NCBI GenBank assembly: GCA_023055355.1
Contig: JALJCS010000035.1
Coordinates: 2,852,001-2,916,000 of the forward strand
DNA: 64,000 bases
Origin: Agelaius tricolor
Taxonomy: Eukaryota; Chordata; Aves; Passeriformes; Icteridae
Direction of reading: 5' to 3'
In this document: in pieces, positions 12,481 through 26,436 of the stretch
Numbering within the stretch: the first letter of the stretch is position 1
Layout: every line of letters begins with the position of its first letter
Translations under genes and position numbers: made by a program
The notes under the pieces: generated by a model
What the model was told of the DNA's origin: nothing
Databases searched by the model: none
Seen by the model: only the letters and a program-made list of their open reading frames with translations

Positions 12481-15400
12481 ATTTGCAGCTTGCCTGCCAT
12501 ACATGCTGTTGATGGAATGGTTTCCTGATCACATTAAAAGATTCTTTCTGAGATTTTACTGATTTTAGGACTTGGACTTCATTACTGCTGTACACAGAAC
12601 CTTCTGGGTCTAGGATTTGTTTTTCTGTAGGATCAGCTTGTGGAGTGCAGTTTTGAATGTGGCAGAGATCCCCATTTCCAAAAAGAGGTTGTAATATATA
12701 TTTTATAAGAAATAGGAATTCATTGTTGATACACTGATTTTACTTAATACAAAGCTAAGTTGGGTAGAGCCCTATGGGGAAATCTGATTTTACTCCTTTT
12801 GATCTTTTTTTATGCTGACATTGTACTTGAGTTTCAAAGCTGTAGTTGTTTGTCCCTGTGATAAACAAGCAGCACACACAAAGTTCTTGTTTCTACTTTT
12901 GGGGAATCTGGGGAAAATTATCCAAATTCTGTGAAGGAATGACAGGAAATAATTATTATTAAATCATTTTAACCACAGTATTTTTAAGACACATTGTTAT
13001 TGTGCTTTTTTTGTGTTACACTACCTTTTCTCAGAATTTGTAGTTCACAGACCTAAAACCTCATTTAAATCTTAATCATTTTTAGCAGGATGTGTGAGAC
13101 AAACAAGGGTGTTTATGTTGAGTGACCCATGGAGCTCTCAGAGATATAAATTACAAGAGCTGCTCAGCAGATCCTTCCCAGCTGCTGCTACAGCCATGTT
13201 CCACTGCAGCCAAAACTGCTGCTCTGGTTTTAAATTTTAAATTGCATTAAGTACAATTGTAGCATCTGCTTCCTCCACTGATTTTCATCTCCTTGGCAAA
13301 TGAAAAAAATCAACATTTTCTTTTCTGATTCAGTTGGTTTCCTTTAGATAGTTATTAATAGTTTTTCTCTGATATTATAGCAAGACCCTTTAATGCAGAT
13401 GCCCTTCCTATTTATTGCTAGCAGATGCTGAGGGCCATATAGTAAATAACTACTCTATTTTTGATGTCAATATTTCTGCAGGATAAGAAGATGATATTAA
13501 AAAAGAATGTAAAAAATCTTTTTAATATGTGTAGCACAATTGGATTCCTCTTAATTCTTTGATCATTTTAGCTGCACTTTGCTTATTATCAGATTCATAT
13601 TGTGTATTAAACCACTTTTTTAGAGGTGATTTCTTAAAAATTTAATTTAATCTTAGAGGAGAAAATAATTCCATCAGTTTGAGGATAATTATAACAGTCT
13701 GACTATAGGAATGCACAGCTCCATGAGGCTCAGGCAGGCCCTTCAGAGGTGACCTGGTGAGTTTAGAACCCCTCTGGAGCTCCTCTGTATTCCTTAGAGA
13801 TGCTGCCAGAGACCCTGCAGGGTTCAGCTGCCCCATGGCAGAAATTCTCCCTTGTGGAGAGGGCTGCTTGCTTTTATCTCCACCTTGGGCTGAACCTGGG
13901 CCCAAATCCTCATTATTGTTGATTTTCTGTTGTCCCAGTGCAGTGGAACAACATAAAATCAACAATTATCAGTGTGCCTTGATAGCTCACACCAACCTCC
14001 ACTTGGAAGATCTGAAGCTGTTAATTGCCTTCTTTCTTATCCCTGAATTCTTTAAAAATGTTTAAAAACAAAAATAATAAAAATATTTAATGTGCTGGTT
14101 AGATTAAATGACTGAGCAGTAACTGCTCCAAAACAGGGATGGGAAATGCCCAGTTCAGGAAGAATTTCAGAATTTTAGGAGTGAAAATTTAGGAATTTTA
14201 GGAATGAATTTTAGGTGATGCACACCCAGAGGTAGAGTTTGACTTCAGGCTGCCCATGCTGTGAGAGTTTGGAGGTTACACTCAGTCACAAATTCATGAA
14301 TTTTTGGTTGTGTTTCTGGCTGGGAAGCAAGGGAAGAACCTACAAAATCAAATCCCACATCTAAAGCCATCACCAAATTATTGGGGAGGCTGAAACAGGA
14401 GACTGCAGGGAGGAGGGAAAGCTTTGTAGTGCCCTCAGCTCTGCTTTGTCTCAGACTTTTACAGATTGATGGGCTCTTCATTTCTGTCTCTGCAAATGCT
14501 CAGGGTTGGTTGAGGTCTTCCCAGCTGTGTCTCCTGCACTGTTGAAAAACAAATTCTTGCAAGAGACCACTGGGTTCTGGATGAATGTATTGAGTCCTTT
14601 TCATTATCAAAAATGTGTGTGTGTGTAAAAGCTGTTGCTGAGGTGATGGGGATTTTTACTCTCAGTATGTATCTATTTTTATTTTTTTTTTGTGATAGAA
14701 GATTAGAGACAGTGAAAGCTAAGAAAGCTAAGACCCTGAGATCTTAAATTTTCCCCCTGTAAAATCTGCTGTTACAGTTTCTGCACTAGCAGGGCCATTT
14801 CTTTTTCTAAAATACATTTTTCTTTTCTGTCTTTGCCTTGTTCTCCCATTCACAGTTTTGAAGGGTTGCAGAACTCAAACCAAACACTCTCAAGGCACTG
14901 GAATGCATTTGGTGCTTTGATACTCCCCAAAGACTTGCAATATGATGGAAGACATGAGGGAGAGATTTAGGCTAAAGTTTGCTTTGATTTCCTAAAGAAA
15001 ACATTCTACTATCGCAGCTGTTAATCAGATAATCAGAATCTCTAGTTTAAAATCTGATCTAAATTTTCTCTTTTGCCTTCTCTAAAGGGTAAAAGTCTAT
15101 AGGGGAGAAAAAACCCACAAAATAAATAGAATTTATATTGGAATAAATACAACGAGTTTGCATGAATATTTAAGATTTCTCCTGTGGGTCTTTTGCATGT
15201 ACATTAGCACACAGCTGAACTTCTCAAATTCAAAAGTGATCTCCTTCCCTGCAGTTTGATGCTTGTTTCTAAGGTGCTTGCATTTCTTTCATTTAACTGA
15301 AGGTCATGTGTCCCCCACTTCCAAGTTGCATAAAACTTTTATAGCACGAGCTTTTATTTGAAAAAGAGAATCAGTGAGCATTAGGATGAAGGATTTGTTA

Positions 15401-16658
15401 CACTCTCAGATAATCCTGAACACTCAGAAGTATTTCGTGTTTCTCTCTCCAAATACCTGCATTTTAAAATTTGCTGAAGCTGAGATTTGCCAGGAGGTTT
15501 ACTCATTTCAGCTGAACATTAATTCTGAGAGCTGGTATGTAGAAAACTTTCGTGTGCTGCATTTAATGGGAATTTGTTTTCCTCTTTGCCAGCACATTTT
15601 AGGGAAGTTTATTAATTGTGAACAAGCATCATGCACTTTAAGAGCACAATAGTTTTATTTTTTAGCTACAGACCATGCAGGGAGATACTTCTGATGTCTA
15701 TATTGTCATCTGTTAAATGTTAAATCTATTTAAGTTAAGTTCAATCTATTAAATCAATGTTAAATCTATTCAGTCACAAATATGAAAGACAAATTCAGTT
15801 TTCATCTTGTGACAATTCGAAATGGCATATCCACAAGTCAAATGGAAAGGTACTTTTTTGGACTTATTTTGCATGAGCATTGGTCAGTGTTGTTTCTTTG
15901 CAGACTTCTTGTTTGTTCTAATCACAATTTAGAACCTGCCAATATGACTTTAAGCAGATTTTCTTTCTTTTGTCGTAAAACCTCAGCACAAACAGCAAGC
16001 CAAGAAGACAACCTCTTGGTGCAGAATGCTTTATTTTACTTCATGGAGTCATTCTTCCATTGTAAATACTTGACTCTTTAAATACTGGAAAACCTCCAAG
16101 AATTAGAGAAACTTTTTGTAAAGACCACTTTTAGTAGCCTAAAAAAAAAAAACCCAAAAAAACCAAAAAAACCCCGACGAAACAAAACAAAAAAAGCTGT
16201 AAGACATGCTAAAATCATACAGGCTGTTTCCTTTGCATGCAGCTATTGTTTTGCCTTCAGCAGTAGGTTAATTCATCGTCATTAGCAGGGAAAAGCTCTA
16301 AAAACGTCCAGAAGAATGGAGCTTGCTCTTGGCCATTCAGCTACAAAGCAGAGATATTCAGCCCTGTGGTCGGCCCTCAATTATCCCGCACAATGGGGCT
16401 GGCAGGAGCTGCCTCCCAAAAAGCAAAGGCACAGCCAATTCCATCCATAGGAATTGGACTAGAAACCCAAAGTTAATATATTTGCTTGCAGCAAGTTTGT
16501 AAACAGTCTTGCTTTCAGCAGCAAATTTTCAGGAAATGTAATAACCTGGGTAAAGAGCAGCCTGCTCTGGTCAGAGCCCAGGAAATTCCTCTGGCTGCCC
16601 TGGAGGACTCCAGACCCTGACAGAAGCTCAGATTCCTTGGCATGGGGTCAAAAACACC
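12481..16658. other. Non-coding sequence
   Basis: No exon recognised. It contains a short irregular repeat of ttaaatctatt (about 15712-15776) and an A-rich run with aaacc motifs at about 16141-16195. Confidence 0.5.
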
Positions 16659-17400
16659 TGTGCCTTTGATTTTAGCCCTTAGAAAAAACAATTAGCAACC
16701 TTATATGAAGATTCAGAAGCCACGAAAGTTTAAGTAGAATGATAGTTTGTTGCAAGATGGAAAAGTAGAATTTTGAGTTTTTGGAATGGGGGTTCAGAAG
16801 CCAAAATTGAGGGATTTGGGCGTGCCCTGTCCTTCTCCTGTCTTCTTCTTGGCCTCCATCTTCTGAGTGATGGTGGCACTTTTAGATGGGTTTAGAGTAG
16901 AAGCTCACTGTCTAACATAGGTGATAGGTATTGGGAAGTTATTGTAAATCATGTACATGTAGTTTTTAGTATATTATATAATAGATAATATTATATTATA
17001 TACTAATAAATATTATAAATATAATATAATAAATATATTAAGATATATTTAGTATATTATACTTAGTATATTAAATGATAATATATTAGTATATTAAATG
17101 ATAATATAATATAATATACTAAATATATTATCTTTACTATATTATACCATACTAAACTATACTAAAGATAACACCACCCCAAGGGCAGTCAGTGTGCCAC
17201 AAACTGACCTGCCACACAGACCTCAGCGAGTCAAAGAAGGAACATTATAGATAACAACAAATAAACAACCTTTAAAACCAGAACAGAAGAATCCTGACTC
17301 CTTCTTCAGCTGCCAGGCCAAGAACAGAGACTCTCTGACACATCTCAGAGTCATCCTGACCACAGAGACTCTGAGATGCTCTGTGCTGTCTTGACCCAGC
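16659..17400 (+). mobile_element. Solo LTR of an endogenous retrovirus, + strand
   Basis: The sequence resembles an LTR family common in songbirds: tgtgcctttgattttag at the start, a middle with cactgtctaacataggtgat and attgggaagttattgtaaat, then acaccaccccaagggcagtc, and a tail with AATAAA at 17260-17265 and aatcctgactccttcttcag. No internal retroviral genes are present. The TATA-like region has become a 200-bp AT microsatellite. The 3' end is approximate. Recognition is from memory of the family. Confidence 0.65.
16965..17168. repeat. AT-rich microsatellite inside the LTR
   Basis: Imperfect runs built from agtatattaaatgataatat and atataatataatatactaaa. It lies where the family normally has its short TATA-like promoter segment. 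Confidence 0.9.
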
Positions 17401-17510
17401 ATTTCATTCTTTGTGGGGCTCTGCTGCAGCCAGAGATGTCAGGAGGAGCTGAGGCCCTGCTGATACACACCCTGCTTTTCATTCCAGGTGGTGGCTTCAC
17501 TGCAGAGACC

Positions 17511-18077
17511 TGGGTGGTATTTTCTGGGGCCCCGTTGAAGGGAGGAAATTAATTTGACTCCATGTTTTTAGATGCTTAATTAATTATTATATTATATTAT
17601 ATTATAATAATATATATATTATATTACATTATATTACATTACATATATATATATACATACATAATGTATTATATACATATATACATTACATATATATATA
17701 TTATATTACATTATATTACATTACATTATATTACATTATATTACATTATATTACATTACATTACATTATAGAATACCATACTAAACTATACCAAACTATA
17801 GTAACAAATAGAGAAAGGATATAGACAGAAGGTTAAAAGCTAATCATGAAAAACTTTTGACTCTCTCCTCAGAGTCCAACACAGCTGGCTGTAATTGGCT
17901 AATAATTAAAAACAATTCACATGCAACGAATGAAGCAATTACTACATTTTCAAGCAGCAAAACACAGGAGAAGCAAATGAGATAATATTGTTTTCCTTTT
18001 TCTCTGGGGCTTGCTTCTCAGCTTCCCAGGAGGGAAATCCTGGGAAAGGAATTTTTCCAGATAATATGACAGTGACA
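17511..18077 (-). mobile_element. Solo LTR of a second endogenous retrovirus family, - strand
   Basis: Read on the - strand it starts TGTCACTGTCATATT and continues with tttcccaggatttccctcct, gggaagctgagaagc, tgtgttttgctgcttgaaaa, agagagtcaaaagtttttca, and ends ataccaccca. The element at 37159-37552 shares the start TGTCACTG and the same order of blocks, so the two are of one family. A TATTACATTA-type microsatellite interrupts it. No coding part remains. No clear target-site duplication was seen. Confidence 0.75.
17578..17775. repeat. TATTACATTA-type microsatellite inside the LTR
   Basis: Runs of attatattatattat, atatatatatatacatacat and repeated tatattacattacatta. It lies at the position equivalent to the ATATC repeats of the related LTR at 37.4 kb. 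Confidence 0.92.
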
Positions 18078-20918
18078 GACTTGGTATAAAAATTTTATTT
18101 CATGTAGGGAATGCTATTTGTAAAAATTTGATATTTTGGTTTAATGGTTGCATGGCTGTAAAGAGGACTGTTGTACTTCTCTGAAAGTGAACAGCCTGGT
18201 GAAAAGCACTGGAAGTGCAATAAACTGTGAGGAACCAGGGAGGTTGTTACAGCAAAATTCAGCTTTTCTCTCCAGCTTTCCTCTCATTACTGTGCCCTTT
18301 GCATTCAGAGAAAGCATCATCTGCCAGCTCCTCTCACTGGCTCTGCTCTGTGAGAAATTCCAGCCCTCATTCAGGCTTCAAATCCAGAGGAAATCACAGG
18401 GAGCTGTAGGTGATAAATTGTCCAGGAGCAGGAATACCTCCTTGGAGGTGCTGAATGGTCTCTGCTTTCACTGGCATTAGCAGCTCTCAGGACTCTCTTA
18501 CTCTTTTTGATTAGTTTTGTTGCTTAGTAGATTTTGGGATTGTGAAAGCTAAATACCACTGATTTTCAGTCAGGCCTGCACCAGAATTATTGTGTATACA
18601 GCAGCTTTACTGCACAGAGAGACAAGGTATGGTTTATTTCAATAATCTGCTTTTTGCTGTGCTGGATTCCAGCTTCCTTAGAGAAGGATTTTCAGCTGCT
18701 CTCAGAGCTTGCAGTGATGAGGTGACACAAATCACTCCAGTTATTTGTACAAGCCCAGGAAAGGGTACAGCAGTTCAGTGCAATATAAACCAACTGCATG
18801 GAATCCATTCCACACTGGCTGCTGGGGTTCCTAAAAGCTTCATAAAGCTCATTGTAGTTATTTTCTTTTGAAAAATCCCCTTTGCCCATACTTTTTTTGA
18901 AGTAGGGAGAGTCTTTTTTTCTCTTCCCTACCCTCTGTACCTCTTCTCTCCCACTAACACAGACCTGATTCTGGATGTGAACCTGGTACAAGGTAACAAG
19001 GTCCTGGTACATTTATTGCTGAATTAATGCACAGGTATTTTAACATCATTGCTTCAAGGGCAGCAGTGATGCCCTCCAGTCTGTGCTCTGCTTACAGAAT
19101 CATTGTGGCCCTCTCCATGGGATTTGTTTTCTTTTCTTTTTCACCTTCTAACTTGTCAGTGTCTGCCCCTCGATATTAGAAAGCTTCATTTGTCTCAACA
19201 AATGTGTCTAATCATTGTGTCTAATCTCATTGTGTCTAATCCTTGATTTCTGTGGATATAATTTTGAAAAATGCTGTAGCATAGGTAGAATTGAATGTGT
19301 GCTGTATTTTGGGGAGTTAGCCCCTTGCTTTGGAAAGCAGTCTGGGCTGTGATTAAATTAAATCTGTCACTTTTGAGAGGGCCTGGTTCCCCCGTGTGTC
19401 CTGCATGATCTCTGAAATGATAAAGTTGTTTCACCATCTGCATATCTGCTTTTATCACTGCTGGTAGACTTTGATTTGCTGCTTCAGGAAAGAGAACTTT
19501 CCTTGAGAAGTTACTGTAAACACACAAATGCCTTTCCCTGTGTTGGAACTGAAATTTTGCCCTGAATGCTGGCATGGCCTGCCCTGAGCATCAGTGGGAA
19601 CCAGAGTTCCATGTGCTGCTGACAGCTTTGAAACACAACAATGGGAGTCACTTGATCAGCTCTTTGTTTTCTTTAGATTTATTTTCAGAGGATCTGTGTA
19701 ACACTTGGATGTAATTCGATAGCCAAACAGTGAACAAGAACAAGCCAGTTTCAATTACTTGCTACTTGATCCTTGGAATAAACCCAGCTAGTTATAAAAG
19801 TTCTAAATAATTTTGTGAATAAGATGCTGAAATAGGCATTTGTGCCCATCATCTGGAGATGGATTCCAGTTAGGTTATGACAGCACTGTTCTTCAGGAAT
19901 TCGAAACCTGAACAGATTTATACCTTCATCTTCTGATATTTAACATGAAATATTAGATATTTAGATTTTTTTAACAGCATACAGTGTTCTGTAATTAATA
20001 ACAAGTATTATTAATAAGCATTAATCTTTCAATCCAGCAGTGTGTGAAAGGTTCACAGGTCCAACCTGCTCTCAGAATACTGAATTAATTCCTCAAGGAG
20101 GTTCTGGAAACCCACTGGTGTTCCAAGGTGACACAAGTCATTTGTTAAGCACAGTTGGAGGATATTTCCAAGAAAACTAAACATAGTTGATGGCACCATC
20201 ATTCAAATTCTGCTTTTGATTGATTTTCAAGTTAAGACTAGCATGTCCTCTTTGTTTCTCTCCTTCCAGTCCATGCAATCTAAAAGATTTATGGATAAAA
20301 TCTGGGGTGTCAGCCTCACAAAGTGAGAAGTTGCAGTTTTTATCACAGAATAAGGCAATTTGACCATTTTTTAACTGCTTGGCAAGAGTTTATGACAAGA
20401 ATAGACAAAAAAGAAATACAGAGGAAACTTTCCCATCAGACTAAACCAAGGTGAAATATAGAATTTCCAAAGTCCAGAAGGTTGAGGTTATTTTTTTTTT
20501 TTCCTCTTGAAGATAAAATTTCAAAAGCTCTGGAAGGTGGTTTTCAGAAGTTTGGCAGATGCCTCAGTGTTTCAGAACAGTTGTTAGTGTTTTTCCTGGC
20601 CAGTTCTCCTCCCATCAGAGTGGGTCTTCAGAGGATGCAGTTTTATGTTTCAGCTGGACTCATGAATTGTGGGCAGTGACCAAAAAGGGAGGGCTTGTTT
20701 TCCTCTCCCAAGCTTTTCCTTCCCTCTCCAGTGTGTCAGTGGTATTGCTACTCTGACCCCACAGTGAACTGATTCAGAGAACCAAGGCTGTAGAAAACTA
20801 ACACTAGAAACAAGGAAAATAATGGCTTTTTACTGGTGTAGTGCTCTGATCCATCCTGGGGTCAGGAGAGTGCCAGGGCTGTGACTGGGGAGTGCAGCCA
20901 GGGGCAGGAGGAGAGGGA
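18078..20918. other. Non-coding sequence
   Basis: No exon recognised. A three-fold ttgtgtctaatc repeat lies at about 19200-19242. The 110- and 126-codon open frames here have no domain and no conserved feel. Confidence 0.5.
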
Positions 20919-21048
20919 GAGTTCTTCATTAATGTAAATGTGGTGTAAATGTAGATTTCTAGAGTTCTTCATTAATGTAACTGTGGTGTAAATGTAGATT
21001 TCTAGAGTTCTTCATTAATGTAACTGTGGTGTAAATGTAGATTTCTAG
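20919..21048. repeat. 43-bp tandem repeat, three copies
   Basis: Three near-identical 43-bp units, each starting gagttcttcattaatgtaa and ending gtagatttcta. Copies differ at one or two bases, so the array is young. Confidence 0.93.
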
Positions 21049-23764
21049 CAGTTTCATCAGGTTAAAGATTCTTTCTGGATCATCTCTACTGCTGATAAGG
21101 AGGATTTTGTTCTCTCTGCTTGGTGCCCTGTTTTCCCACATCCTCCTGCTGATTTCTGGTTTGTTGGATCAGGAGATTCTGCTGAAGACCAAGCTAACAA
21201 CAACAACAAAGAGAATTTAAGCTTCACAGAAGTTATTCTTACATAGCAAGGGACAAGGTAGTATGAATTTGTGTATGAATTTGTCCTTTGTGACAGCAGC
21301 ACAAAAAAAATTTCCTAAAGTCAGTTTTGATGTTGCACTGTAAGCATTCATGTAGGAAAAGTTTATTTGCCAATTCATTGACTCTCAGCTGCTGTGCTGG
21401 GCAAGATTTCAGATCTTATCTTGAAGGGTAAGACCTGAAATCATGTGTGGCATCTTCAGTCTCTGTTTTGCCCATGTGGTTCTCCTGAGATGGACAGTGA
21501 GCCACAGAACACTGCTGGATTTAGGAGAGGCATCAGTGGATGCAGTGTGTGATGGTCTGCTGTAAAATCATCATCTGTGTTAACATCAGAGCCTTTTGGA
21601 AGTTTTCTCTTAAATTTTTCACAATAACAATAATAATAGTAAATTATTTTAATTACAAAATAATACATTTCCATAATATAGCTAATATAATTATAATAAA
21701 TATTAATACATTTGATATTTATTAAATATAAGTACAATAAAATAATTTAATAACTTGTTTATTATAGTTATAATAAATATTAAAATTCTATTTATTATAA
21801 AATAATAACATATAATTATTTATTATAAAATAATCTGTTCTGTCTGGTTTCACTGAAGTATCTGTGTCAATGGACACATTATCTGGGATGTTTGGGAGAG
21901 ATGCTCTTGGCACGTGAGCACAGCTGATGGCTTGGAGCTCCATCTCGGAGGTGAAGTGCATTCCTGATCCCTGGGGACCTGGCAGCTCTGAGGAAATGCC
22001 ATTCTGGCCTCTCCAGACACATTTCACAAGTACCCATGGGCTCAAGATTTTCTTTTGAAGTTTTTGTTTCTTTCAGAAATGAGATTCAATGCAATGCCCT
22101 CTGGCCTGGCTTTTCTCCCTGCTGCTGTTTTCTTTTGGGATTACTGTTTGGCCATTGTTTGGTTCAGGCCGTACTCAATTGCCCTTGTAATTAATGTGGA
22201 GCTAATAACCATGTGCTGATAGTCAGGCTGCTCTGCTTTTCTGGGGTTGGTTTGATTCTTGCAGCTCCCACTGACTCTGGTGGGGAGATTTTTACATTTA
22301 ACACCTCTGAACTGGAATATTTCAGCTCTGGGCAACCTGCTGATGGGTTAAGACACATTAGGTGATAGGATTGTTCTGGCTAAATATGAGTGCCTAGAAT
22401 TGAAGTGTCTGGATGAAAATGAGTCACCCCAAGATCCCTTTAGGGACAGTGGAGTTCTGTCATTGTGCTCCTGGAGCTGCCATGCCGTGTGCTTCACCCT
22501 GCAAGAAAAATGGGACAAGGTCATCTGTCAAGTTTTGATTGGATTTCTCATTTAATTAATTGGGACAATTGATTGAAGTGTCTTTATTTGGTTTTAAATC
22601 CATGTGTATCTGTGGAAATGGAAGTGGCCAGACATAAGAGTTTGTGGAGCTCCCTCAGGCTGACATCAAGAGGAGCACCTTTAAAATGCAGATGCTGAGA
22701 TGCATGTGACAAATGTCCACTTTGTTTAAGAACTTCAGATGTACAGGAATATTAATATCACCCCTGTACCTTGCTATGAAATTGTCAGCTTGCAGATCAG
22801 CCCTGTCATTTGACTGGCAGCAGTTGTGAGGTTGGTTTTTTCTTCACGCCCCAGGGTGTGCTCTGCAGTTCCTGTGTCTCTGCTGGAAGCAGGCACAAGC
22901 TCCTGCCTTCACTTTGCACCTTGTGTTTGACAGGCTCAGTCTCCTCTTTGCCTGGATACTTCATCTTGTGCAAAAAAAAAAGAAAAAAAGAACCAGTTTA
23001 CCTCCTGTCATCCACATTCTGGCTTATTTCACAGTTGTATTTGCAGCAAGTTTGTTTAAAGCTTCAAAGACCCATTTGTATAGGACTTGGCTGTCACAAA
23101 TGAAGAGATGAACTTAATAGTTACTCCCTTTTCTCTACTTAAAGCTCTTCCTTTCCAAAAACCTTTAATTGTAGGTACCCCTGGGTAGCAAATCCACAGT
23201 ACTCAGGTAATGTTTAAAACAAATTGCATTTTACTTGTCCAAGCTTGATTAGGATTTAAGTGTCTTTGGCAGAAATAAAAGATCAGTGAAAGTTCACACT
23301 TAATATATGTATAAGGAATATAAAATGGAAAAAAAAAAATCAATGCTCAGGAATTGTAGAGTTCAGTTTAAGAACTTGAACTTTCCATGATTCTTCTCAA
23401 TTACTTCATTTCCACATTAATATCATCATTGTTGATCAAGTGCCAGCTCCAGTATAATACTCTAAATTTGGAAACATTCTTTAAGTGCTCTGCATGTGTT
23501 GCAGCTTGGGGGAGAAGAGAAGGTCATGGAGTATGAAGCAGGAGCCAAAGTCACCTTTTGGGCTGTGGCACCTGGGGGATTCTGGTGCACACTAAGAACC
23601 TGCTAAACCTCCAGCACTGCCTCTTCTCGGGGCTTGAAACTGCTGAAAGTGAGGCATAGGCACAATTTCAGGTGAATGTGTGAGGTCTGTCTGCTCCTCA
23701 GCAGCTGCTGGGTTTGATATTTTGTGAACTGACTGGATTTTTATCCCTCTTTTTCTTCCCCTAG
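21049..23764. other. Intron sequence upstream of the first visible B3GNTL1 exon
   Basis: Contains an AT-rich run of taataaatatt type at about 21620-21835. The last 60 bases form the pyrimidine-rich acceptor of the exon at 23765. No other exon seen. Confidence 0.6.
21620..21835. repeat. AT-rich low-complexity tract
   Basis: Degenerate repeats of ataataattattataat and tataataaatatta. It gives spurious isoleucine/tyrosine-rich open frames on both strands. Confidence 0.85.
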
Positions 23765-23860
23765 GTGTTCACCTCCCATGGGCCTACTGTGATCATGCCA
23801 ACCTGGTTCTGCTCTCGAGAATGGTTTTTTCATGTGGGAAGATTTGATGAGGGTGGAAAG
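23765..23860 (+). CDS. B3GNTL1: B3GNTL1 coding exon (first in window)
   Basis: This exon has 96 bp, 32 codons, phase 0 at both ends. It is preceded by a strong pyrimidine tract and ccccctag-type acceptor, and followed by gtgagt. It reads [20 protein letters not shown] and then a segment ending VGRFDEGGK, matching the centre of B3GNTL1. The exon before it, which should end in a leucine-rich LLTQ-like segment, was looked for in 1-23764 and not found. Confidence 0.96.
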
Positions 23861-26379
23861 GTGAGTGGTGCAGGTGATCTGGAGTCCAGGAGCCATCCCT
23901 CTGTTTAACAACCTCTACCTGTTAGTAAGGAATAATAGGGAAGGGGTGTAGATGAAAACAGCTCTAAAAAAACCTAGGTCATAAAAAAAACCACAGTCCC
24001 CAAGCAACTGAAGTTGTTTGGGAATAACCCTGGTGATGGAAGGACCTACCTGAGGATGACATTGTAACACATCCATTGGATGTGTCAGCAAACCTGGGAA
24101 AAATAAAGGTTTCAGACATCCAAGCTCCTCTTTGTCTCTGGAATAGATGCCAAAAACAGGTGAGCCCTTAGTTTGGTTCTGAGCAGGGTGAGGAAGGCTG
24201 CTGGAAGAAGCTGGGAGGGAAGAAAGGTGCAGAATAGCAGAGGGATAAAAGTACCTTCACCTAAGGGGGAAGATTTATATCCCTGAGAGAAAAAAGAAGG
24301 GCCATAAAAGTATTAGCACAAAAACTCATTTATCCACCTGTCCTCTTGTCAATCTTAGTTCTTGTGCTTTTCCTTGGAAGGTTTTAAGTAGCTTCTGCTC
24401 AAGGGTCAGGGCTGAGAGGTTACAAATTCAATACCTGTGGTCTCAGAAGTGTTTTTCCCCTGACAGTTAGGTGTTCTTTGTCTTTATGAATTTCCTGTAC
24501 GAGTTCAATTTGATTGCTTCAAGCTCATCAGTGTGTTCATGGAATAAAATCCATGGGTGTCTGTTAGCAGTATTTATTGTGGTAGTTGAAATATGTTGGC
24601 AAATAGATCTAATTTAAACACATTTGGATCCATTTTGTGTGGTTTGGTTCTGAGAGGTTTGGCTTCCAGTGGTTTTGCTGAGATTTTAGGGCTAAAATGG
24701 GTGGTTCTGATTTTTTTTTTTAAAGCTTTCATTTATTAGCACTCTAAAACCAATCTGCTAAGGCTATTTCCTATTTAATTATTTAAACTACAACAGATGA
24801 TGATGATGATGATTATTTTTATAGCTTTTAAATGAAGCCCTTCAGTGCCATGCAGTGTGTGTATATATATACATGCGTGTGTATGTATGAGGATATACAA
24901 ATATTATTCTTTGGGCTGCCAAAAAATTATAATTATAAGGAGACAGCAGACAGAGAACTGAATTGTTTAGAGCAGTGAAAAGATTTGCCCTTAATTACAT
25001 GGTGGGTGAGTGGAAGAGCTGGGAATGGTGCCTGGCTCCCAATACAATCTACATTTGCTGACCCATGCTCTTTTATTTCTTTTTTATTATTATTTCTTAT
25101 CATTGTAATTTCACTCTCTGAAGGATGTTTGACTTCTTGAGCGTTGTTAGTAAGCTCCAGAAAGAAAGCAAGCAAGTTAAAGCAGCAGCAGCAATAGAAC
25201 AGCAAGCCTAATGATAAAGTTCAAGAGGTTAAGTTAAACAGACTTATTTAACTTAATAAATGTTCTGTGCTTTTTGCTTTTCATTTTGGCTTTTTCTCCT
25301 CCTTGCTTTGTTTTTATGAGTTGGGTTTTTTTCTGTTTTGCTCTCTCTGTGTAATTGTGTAGGAACTGTGCCACTGGTTATTCAGCTGCAGTACACTGAC
25401 AATCTTAATGCTGATGATTTTTCAGCCACAATGCTTGAAATGTCCTTCTAGTTGGAGGAATTACCAGTGATAAGTTGAATTTATTGTTTGTCCCCGTTGT
25501 GAAGTGTCCAACATGTCCAAGCTCAGACTCTGGCTGACGCAGAGGACCTTCAGAAAAATACCCTAAGAACAGAACAGATCTGAACAAAGCAGGAAAGTCA
25601 AACCTTTGTCTTCTGTGGGTTTAGAGGACACAAAATCAAGCCTTAAGTCTTGAGCATTTAGTGTTACCAAGTATTTAACATTGTTCTCACTTGTTCATTT
25701 TCATTTGAAAAGAATCCCTTTAAAGCAAAGGAAATTTTTCTGTGTATCAGCAGAGCTGAGAAAACTCTGAAGGGTCTCATCCCTGTAAGTTCTGACCTGT
25801 GCCAGGATCTGCATTAATCTGATCACTTCCATCTCCATTTTTGAGTCAGTGTTTATTAATGAGGCTTGCCAGTGTCACATTGCTGAAAGTAAACACAGAA
25901 CAGGCCAACAAATCCCCATGTTTTGGCCTTCTCCATTTGCTGAGCTGTTTCTTGCCAAAAAGCTGCATTTCTCATTTGAAATTAAATCCAAACACCTGTT
26001 CTTCGTATTTCAGTGCTGAGGAAAGAATGGAGGGTAATTCTTCCATGGGAGAAATTGTGATTTGATGTTGATGGTAACAGAGTGGGTGGAGTGATCAAAT
26101 ACAAATAGATGTGCTATGGTGTAAACCTTTTTTTAATCCTTTTTTTATTCCAGATAGATATTTCTCTCTCCAGTCATTCAGGCTTTAGGTGAAACAGGTT
26201 TTTTCCATTTTTCTTTTTTTTTTTTAATGAAGTTCATTCTGATGAAGATCTGCAGTTGTTTGAAGTGTATTCCTTTAGATCCAAACAAAATAATACATTC
26301 ATAAATGGTCTCTAAGAACCTGACAGGTTTTATATATTAATTAACTAAAATAAAAATATATTAATTATATATTAATCAC

Positions 26380-26436
<57 letters not shown>

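Noticed and set aside
1..23700. Earlier B3GNTL1 exons (those encoding a RWIN...LLTQ-like segment and the DXD region)
   Set aside because: I searched by eye for codons such as tggat(a/c/t)aa and found none in a splice context. They probably lie to the left of the window.
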